A DNA stretch of 64,000 nt, from NCBI RefSeq assembly GCF_015477765.1, contig NZ_JADLQQ010000008.1, positions 62,001-126,000 on the forward strand. The letters are read 5' to 3'. The stretch is from Nocardia transvalensis (GTDB taxonomy: Bacteria > Actinomycetota > Actinomycetes > Mycobacteriales > Mycobacteriaceae). Position numbers and translations under genes: made by a program. Shown piece by piece: positions 59,266-64,000 of this stretch; the stretch's first letter is position 1, and each line of letters opens with the position of its first letter. A model generated the notes under the pieces. The model did not search any database, was not told the origin of the DNA, and saw only the letters and a list, made by a program, of their open reading frames with translations.

Positions 59266-61500
59266 GCGGGAGGTGAAGCCTAGTTTGGTGAGGATGTGTT
59301 CGACGTGGGTTTCTGCGGTGCGGACCGAGATCACCAGGTCGGTGGCGATGCGTTTGTTGCTGTAGCCCGCGGCGACCAGTCGGGCGACGTCCTTCTCGCG
59401 CGGGGTGAGGACGTCCAGGGCGGTGTCGTCCGCTGGTGCGGTGGTGGGTACCGGTGTCGGTTGTGGGCCGTCGCGGTCGAGGGCGTAGTCGATCGCGGCC
59501 GGGAGCGGTAGCGCCGCGCCGCTGTCGTAGGCGGCTCGGAAAGCCTGGTCGCCCAGCATGTTTCGGACGTGGTCGCGCACCTTCTCGCCGACCACGCCGA
59601 CGATGGCGTGCGCCAGGCGCACGGTGCTGCGCTGCAGGGTTTGGGCGGCGCCCATGAGCCGGGCCGCGCGCTCGAACCGGCCGCGGGCGGCATCCGACCA
59701 AGCCATGCCCTCGAAGGCCGAGGCCAGCCAGACGCAGCGGTCGAACAGGGCCAGCGTCTCGACCGCCCGGGCCAGGAAGTGCGCGGCCGCATCCTGATCG
59801 CCACGGCGCCAGTGGTCGATGCCGACCGCCCACAGTGCCAGACCGCCCAGCAGATGCACGCCGTGGTGAGTGGTCAGGCCCAGGAACCGGTGGGCGATCT
59901 CGGTCGTCCGCTCGTCTTCCGAAACGAGCGCACAGATGAAGGCGAATGCGAGACTGTCCATCTCGACCGAATCGCTGCCGCTGTCGTGGGCACGAGAGGC
60001 GGCCTCCTCGCATCGGGCCAGCGCCCCGGCGGTGTCGCCGTCGGCGAACGCGATCAGTGCCGTGCCCAGCCGCACCTCGGCCAAAATGTCGTCGGCGCGC
60101 AGTTCGGTTGCCAGCTGCAGGGATTCGGCCATCAACCGGCCCGCCGTCTCGCGATCGGAGAGCAGGGCGGCCAGCGTGGCGGCCGACGACAGCCCGCGCG
60201 CCCGCACCGGCGTCGGCTCCGGATAGCCGCTCAGCGCATCGGTGAGCCACCGGTAGCCTTCGGACAGAAATCGGTAGTGCTCCCAGAACGGCCGCATCGC
60301 GGTGGCCGTCTCCAACGCCAGCAGCGGCGAGTCGGTGAGCGAAAATTGCAGTGCCGACCGCAGATTCGCGTGCTCACTGGTCAGTTCCCGGAACCAGGCG
60401 ACATCGTCGCCCGTGCGGTAGGCCTGCTGCCCGCGCAGGGCCAGCGCCCGGTAGTGATCGCGATGCCGGGCCTGCACCGCGGTATCGCCACCGCGTTCGA
60501 CCAGCCGGTCGTGGCCGAACTGCCGAATCGGTTCCAGCATCGAATATCTGGCCGCCGCGCCCTCGTACCGCAGCGTCAGCACCGACTTGTCGACCAGTCC
60601 CGCCAGGGCGTCGACCACGCTCTGGCCGCCGGGCGGCAGCTCGCACACCGCCTCGGCGGCATCGATGTCGCACCCGCCCGCGAACACCGAAAGCTGTTGC
60701 CACAGCAGCTGTTCGACGGGCGTGCACAGCTCGTAGCTCCATCGGATGGCGCCCTCGATGGTCTGCTGCCGATGCGGCGCCGTGCGCGGTCCGGCGCGCA
60801 GCAGATTCATCGTGTCGTCGAGCCGATCCAGGATCTGCTCGGGTGTGAAGACCCGGAAACGCAGGGCCGCCAACTCCAGAGCCAGCGGAATCCCGTCGAG
60901 CCGCCGGCAGATCGCCGCCAGCGTGTGCCGAGTGGCGGGCGTGCAGGTGAAACCGGGATTGGCGGCGGTGGCGCGCTCGATCAGCAGCCGCAGCGCATCA
61001 CTGTCCGGATCGGCGGCGGGCAGCGGTGGCACCGGCAGCACCTGCTCGCCGGGAATGCCGAGCACCTCCCGGCTGGTCGCCAGCACCCGCACCCCGGGCG
61101 TGGCGGCCACGATGCGCTCGACCAGGGCCGCGGTCGCGTCGATCAGATGTTCGCAGTTGTCCAGGATGATCAGAAGCCGTTTGGCGGCGAGGAATTCGGT
61201 GAGCCGCCGCAACGGCGCCGTGGTGTCGTCGCGCAGATGCAGCGCCTCGGCCACGCTCAGCGTCACCAGTTCCGGATCCCGCAGATCGGCCAATTCCACC
61301 AGCCAGACGCCGTCGGGAAAGGTGCGGGCCATCAGCTCGCCCAGTTGCCGCGAGAGCCGGGTCTTCCCCACCCCGCCCGGGCCGAGCAGCGTCAGCACCC
61401 GGGTCGAGGTCAGCAGTCGTTTCGCGGTGGCCAGTTCGTCGCGGCGGCCGACGAAGCTGGTGACCTCGGCGGGAAGATTACCGGTGACACGCCGCGTCAT
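59227..61500 (-). CDS. Large LuxR-family regulator with NB-ARC-type ATPase
   Basis: The 757-residue protein has an N-terminal ATPase domain (P-loop LLGPGGVGKTRLS near residue 44; Walker B LLIILDNCEHLID), a helical TPR-like middle, and a C-terminal LuxR/NarL helix-turn-helix (about 695-757: LTPREKDVARLVAAGYSNKRIATDLVISVRTAETHVEHILTKLGF). Such proteins act as large ligand-responsive activators. The ATG at 61498-61500 is the first sensible start; upstream the frame is antisense to the LLM gene. Its 3' end matches the direct repeat at 56814, on the other side of the low-GC cassette. Confidence 0.92.
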   Translation of the reverse strand: MTRRVTGNLPAEVTSFVGRRDELATAKRLLTSTRVLTLLGPGGVGKTRLSRQLGELMARTFPDGVWLVELADLRDPELVTLSVAEALHLRDDTTAPLRRLTEFLAAKRLLIILDNCEHLIDATAALVERIVAATPGVRVLATSREVLGIPGEQVLPVPPLPAADPDSDALRLLIERATAANPGFTCTPATRHTLAAICRRLDGIPLALELAALRFRVFTPEQILDRLDDTMNLLRAGPRTAPHRQQTIEGAIRWSYELCTPVEQLLWQQLSVFAGGCDIDAAEAVCELPPGGQSVVDALAGLVDKSVLTLRYEGAAARYSMLEPIRQFGHDRLVERGGDTAVQARHRDHYRALALRGQQAYRTGDDVAWFRELTSEHANLRSALQFSLTDSPLLALETATAMRPFWEHYRFLSEGYRWLTDALSGYPEPTPVRARGLSSAATLAALLSDRETAGRLMAESLQLATELRADDILAEVRLGTALIAFADGDTAGALARCEEAASRAHDSGSDSVEMDSLAFAFICALVSEDERTTEIAHRFLGLTTHHGVHLLGGLALWAVGIDHWRRGDQDAAAHFLARAVETLALFDRCVWLASAFEGMAWSDAARGRFERAARLMGAAQTLQRSTVRLAHAIVGVVGEKVRDHVRNMLGDQAFRAAYDSGAALPLPAAIDYALDRDGPQPTPVPTTAPADDTALDVLTPREKDVARLVAAGYSNKRIATDLVISVRTAETHVEHILTKLGFTSRTQIAGWARDHGL

Positions 61501-61653
61501 GGTCGGTAACACTAGCGTCACGGCCTGTCGCGCGGACCGCATCGGCGATGCCGAGGATCCCGGGTCGAGGCGTCCGAGCCGGGGCATAGGCTGGATGGGC
61601 GAACAGTTGAACAGGCAGTCGGATTCCGCACCACCCCTCGAGGAGGCCTCGCC

Positions 61654-62565
61654 GTGCATATCGGCATCGTGCTCGAACAACCCACCGGAGCGGACGCGCT
61701 GCTCCGGCTGACCGACGACCTGCAGCAGGCCGCCGACGAAGGCCTCAGGTCTGCCTGGCTGCCGCACATCTTCGATATCGACGCGCTGACCGCCCTCGCG
61801 GTGATCGGCAGCCGCGTGCCGGGCATCGACCTGGGCACCGCCGTCGTGCCCAGCTATCCGCGGCATCCGGGCGCACTCGCCCAGCAGGCCCGCACCACCG
61901 CGCTGGCCGTCGGTCGCGACCGGTTGACGCTGGGCGTGGGACTGTCGCACAAGGTCGTCATCGAGAACATGTTCGGCTACGACTTCTCCCGTCCCGCGCG
62001 GCACATGAAGGAGTACCTGTCGGTGCTGTTGCCGCTGCTGGACGGGGAACCGGTGTCCTATTCCGGGGAGACCCTCAGCGCCAACCTGAACCTGACCGTC
62101 CCCAACGAGGGCACGGTTCCGGTCCTGCTGGCCGCGATGGGCGAGCAGATGCTGAAGCTGGCGGGCCGCCGCACGGCGGGCACGACGCTGTGGATGACCG
62201 GCCCGGCCACCATCCGCACGCACATCGCGCCGATCATCAACGCCGCCGCGGCCGAGGCGGGCCGCCCCGCCCCGCGCATCGTGTGCGAGCTGCCGGTGTG
62301 CGTGACCGACGACGTCGACCGCGCTCGCGAACGGGCCGCCAAGGTCTTCGAGGCTTACGATTCGCTGCCTTCCTATCGCGCCATGATGGACCGCGAAGGC
62401 GCCACCGGTCCCGCCGATCTGGCGATCATCGGCACCGAGGACCAGGTCGCAGCCCGCATTCACGAGGTCTTCGCCTCGGGCGCAACGGAATTCGTCGCCG
62501 CCATGTTCACCGGCGGCGATTCCGCGGCGCGTACTCGCAAACTGCTTGCGGGCCTGGCGGATTGA
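61654..62565 (+). CDS. LLM-class F420-type oxidoreductase
   Basis: The 303-residue protein has the luciferase-like monooxygenase TIM-barrel pattern (MHIGIVLEQPTGADALLRLTDDLQQAADEGLRSAWLPHIFDIDALTALA, LGTAVVPSYPRHPGALAQQARTTAL, RLTLGVGLSHKVVIENMFGYDF). This branch in actinobacteria generally uses deazaflavin F420. A GAGGAGG ribosome binding site precedes the GTG start. It is divergent from the LuxR gene across 153 bases. The substrate is unknown. Confidence 0.9.
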   Translation: MHIGIVLEQPTGADALLRLTDDLQQAADEGLRSAWLPHIFDIDALTALAVIGSRVPGIDLGTAVVPSYPRHPGALAQQARTTALAVGRDRLTLGVGLSHKVVIENMFGYDFSRPARHMKEYLSVLLPLLDGEPVSYSGETLSANLNLTVPNEGTVPVLLAAMGEQMLKLAGRRTAGTTLWMTGPATIRTHIAPIINAAAAEAGRPAPRIVCELPVCVTDDVDRARERAAKVFEAYDSLPSYRAMMDREGATGPADLAIIGTEDQVAARIHEVFASGATEFVAAMFTGGDSAARTRKLLAGLAD

Positions 62566-62572
62566 GATAGCC

Positions 62573-62995
62573 GTGGCGCGGCGAGCACGGGTGGAGGATG
62601 TGCACGAGCTGGCGATGGCCATGCCGCACGTCACGGTCGAGTACGGCTCCCAGGGCAATCCGGTCTATCAGGTCGGGCGCAAATCCTTCGTCTACTTCCG
62701 CACGCCGAGCCGGGACGCCGTCGATCCGGTGACGGGGGAGCGCTATCCCGATGTGATCATCTTCTGGGTGCCGTCGGAGTCGGACAAGCTGGCCCTGGTG
62801 CAGGATCCGGATTCGCCGTTCTTCACCACCGCGCATTTCGACGGCCACCTGTCGGTCCTGGTGCGCGGCGCGCGGATCGGCGAACTCGGCCTGGACGAAC
62901 TGCGCGAGGTGGTGCAGGACGCCTGGCTGTCGCGGGCCTCACCCACGCGGGCGCGGCGCTGGCTGTCGGAGAATGCCGACCGACAGGGGGCTTGA
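62573..62995 (+). CDS. MmcQ/YjbR-family protein
   Basis: The 140-residue protein has the YjbR fold: LAMAMPHVTVEYGSQGNPVYQVGRKSFVYFRTPS, FFTTAHFDGHLSVLVRGARI, and DELREVVQDAWLSRASPTRARRWL. The family (once linked to DNA binding) has no settled function; many members carry the P-HVT--YG start and a C-terminal AW--RA-P. The GTG at 62573 gives a normal start, seven bases after the LLM stop, so the two are co-transcribed. Confidence 0.85.
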   Translation: MARRARVEDVHELAMAMPHVTVEYGSQGNPVYQVGRKSFVYFRTPSRDAVDPVTGERYPDVIIFWVPSESDKLALVQDPDSPFFTTAHFDGHLSVLVRGARIGELGLDELREVVQDAWLSRASPTRARRWLSENADRQGA

Positions 62996-63028
62996 CCTCG
63001 AGTGCGGTTGAGGAAGCATGATCATCTC

Positions 63029-63682
63029 ATGACCGAGACCGCAGAGTTCTGGAACACCGTCTACGACAACGACACCGCGCCGTGGGTGATCGGTGAGCCG
63101 CAGCAGGCCATCGTCGCGCTCGAACGCGACGGGATGATCGGCGGGCGGGTGCTGGACCCCGGCTGCGGTGCCGGTGAGCACACCATCCTGCTGACGCAGC
63201 GGGGTTACGACGTGCTCGGTGTCGACCTGTCACCCAGCGCCGTCGAGTACGCCCGGCGCAATGCCTCGGCCAAGGGCGTGCCCACCGCCCGCTTCGAGGT
63301 GGCCGACATGATCCGCATCGGCGACGATCCGCAGTACGCCGCCGCCTTCGGTGTCTTCGACACCATTGTCGACAGTGCGCTGTTCCACGTATTCCGCGAG
63401 GATCCCGAGCCGCGGGCGGCCTATGTGCGCAGCCTGCACGCGCTGTGCAAGCCGGGCGGCGTGGTGCACCTGCTGGCTCTGTCCGATCGCGAGCCGGGCC
63501 CCGGTCCCCGCATCAGCGACACCCTGATCCGCGAATCCTTCGGGGCTGGTTGGCAGGTGGAGGATCTGCAGCCCTCCCGGTACAAGGGCCGGGTGGCCGG
63601 ATTGGTGGAGGAGGAACTGCAGGCCGGGGTCGACGGCACCGTGGATGTCCCCGCCTGGCTGGCTCGCATCCGCCGCGTCTAG
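63029..63682 (+). CDS. Class I SAM-dependent methyltransferase
   Basis: The 217-residue enzyme has motif I VLDPGCGAGEHTILLTQRG, GVDLSPSAVEYARRNA (acidic residue binding the ribose) and FDTIVDSALFHVF, typical of the thiopurine- or tellurite-resistance-like small methyltransferases of actinobacteria. I use the ATG at 63029 (MTETAEFWNTVYDNDTAPWVIG); the longer reading adds nine basic residues. Its TAG stop interlocks with the TAG of the convergent PadR gene: both stop codons share the palindrome CTAG (63679-63682). Confidence 0.88.
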   Translation: MTETAEFWNTVYDNDTAPWVIGEPQQAIVALERDGMIGGRVLDPGCGAGEHTILLTQRGYDVLGVDLSPSAVEYARRNASAKGVPTARFEVADMIRIGDDPQYAAAFGVFDTIVDSALFHVFREDPEPRAAYVRSLHALCKPGGVVHLLALSDREPGPGPRISDTLIRESFGAGWQVEDLQPSRYKGRVAGLVEEELQAGVDGTVDVPAWLARIRRV

Positions 63683-64000
63683 GCCGAATCCGGGGCCGCC
63701 GCGGTGGGTGCGCGGGTGGTCCCGGTCAGCTCCTCGAGGTCGGCCAGCAGTTCCCGGGCGAATTCGCGCTCGGCCTCGTAGTGCCGCACGCACCAGCGCA
63801 GCACGGCGCCGGGAAATGCCCGCGAACACCTGCCGGCCTTCCCGGCGTCGGCCTCGGCGCGGCGGCGCATCGAGTCCATGTGATCGATATGGGCGGTGAG
63901 CATCTCACGGAGTCGATCCGGATCGGCCAGATGCCCGAGCCAGACCCGCAGCAGCACACTGTGTTTGAGCACCGGCGCCTCCACGGCGGAGCGATTCACC
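63679..64000 (-). CDS. PadR-family regulator, C-terminal part (gene runs off the window)
   Basis: The visible 106 residues match the C-terminal helical domain of PadR regulators (LKHSVLLRVWLGHLADPDRLREMLTAHIDHMDSMRRRAEADAG...AVLRWCVRHYEAEREFARELLADLEEL). The N-terminal winged helix should lie beyond position 64000, so the GTG near 63999 is not a real start. It converges with the methyltransferase, with overlapping stop codons. Confidence 0.75.
   Translation of the reverse strand, partial: VNRSAVEAPVLKHSVLLRVWLGHLADPDRLREMLTAHIDHMDSMRRRAEADAGKAGRCSRAFPGAVLRWCVRHYEAEREFARELLADLEELTGTTRAPTAAAPDSA

Noticed and set aside
61501..62658. N-terminal extension of the LuxR gene
   Set aside because: The open frame continues for 386 codons but is antisense to the LLM gene; the ATPase domain begins right after the ATG at 61500.

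Overview
The window looks like chromosome from a high-GC, mycolic-acid-lineage actinobacterium, most probably Nocardia or a close relative. The support is the very GC-rich sequence with frequent GTG starts and four-base gene overlaps, a gene order matching mycobacterial blocks (valS-folC-DUF4233-ndk-rne-rplU-rpmA-obgE-proB; glpD-TetR-FAD oxidase-lipid kinase; fdhF-fdhD), an EspG-type ESX chaperone, a mycothiol-type enzyme and a stand-alone LigD polymerase. The genus is an inference; no rRNA or tRNA gene was seen.

Layout. 1-9.4 kb: molybdenum enzymes (fdhF-fdhD and a second molybdopterin oxidoreductase with an HxlR regulator), a secreted protein, and a DHA2 exporter divergent from its MarR regulator across a palindromic operator. 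9.5-17.3 kb: a VOC protein, glycerol-3-phosphate dehydrogenase, a TetR regulator, an ether-lipid-type FAD oxidase and a lipid kinase (a glycerolipid cluster with a near-perfect nested TetR operator), then a secreted protein and an XRE-cupin regulator divergent from a thioredoxin-reductase-like enzyme. 17.5-30.4 kb: the conserved housekeeping run from valS to proB. 30.4-33.2 kb: a 107-bp tandem array and an EspG / PE-like / proline-rich PPE-like secretion cassette. 33.5-42.9 kb: small Nocardia-type genes, a frameshifted GAF-ANTAR gene beside a degenerate kinase-dimerization protein, a methyltransferase, a 2-hydroxyacid dehydrogenase, LigD-type polymerase, RecQ and an epoxide-hydrolase-like enzyme. 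42.9-56.8 kb: RtcB, efflux pumps, a GlxA-type regulator and dispersed pentose/furanoside genes (GH43-like, two FGGY kinases, GH172-like, polyol dehydrogenase). 56.8-59.2 kb: a visibly lower-GC cassette with a WXG-like protein, a membrane protein and a large protein joining an ESX-type N-terminus to an Amidase_6 domain, bracketed by imperfect direct repeats of the 3' end of the neighbouring LuxR gene. 59.2-64 kb: that large LuxR ATPase, an F420-type LLM oxidoreductase, a YjbR protein, a methyltransferase and a PadR fragment at the edge.

The strongest candidates for something new are the low-GC amidase cassette (a probable type VII secreted effector with a possible immunity protein), the EspG-linked pair with its 226-residue proline-rich tail, the group of genes that could salvage D-arabinan sugars, the tandem-repeat insertion inside ValRS together with a valine-containing leader ORF upstream of valS, and the small protein that resembles a DosS-type dimerization domain with its phospho-acceptor His replaced by Asn. 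Functions are inferred from sequence features read by eye; no database search was run.
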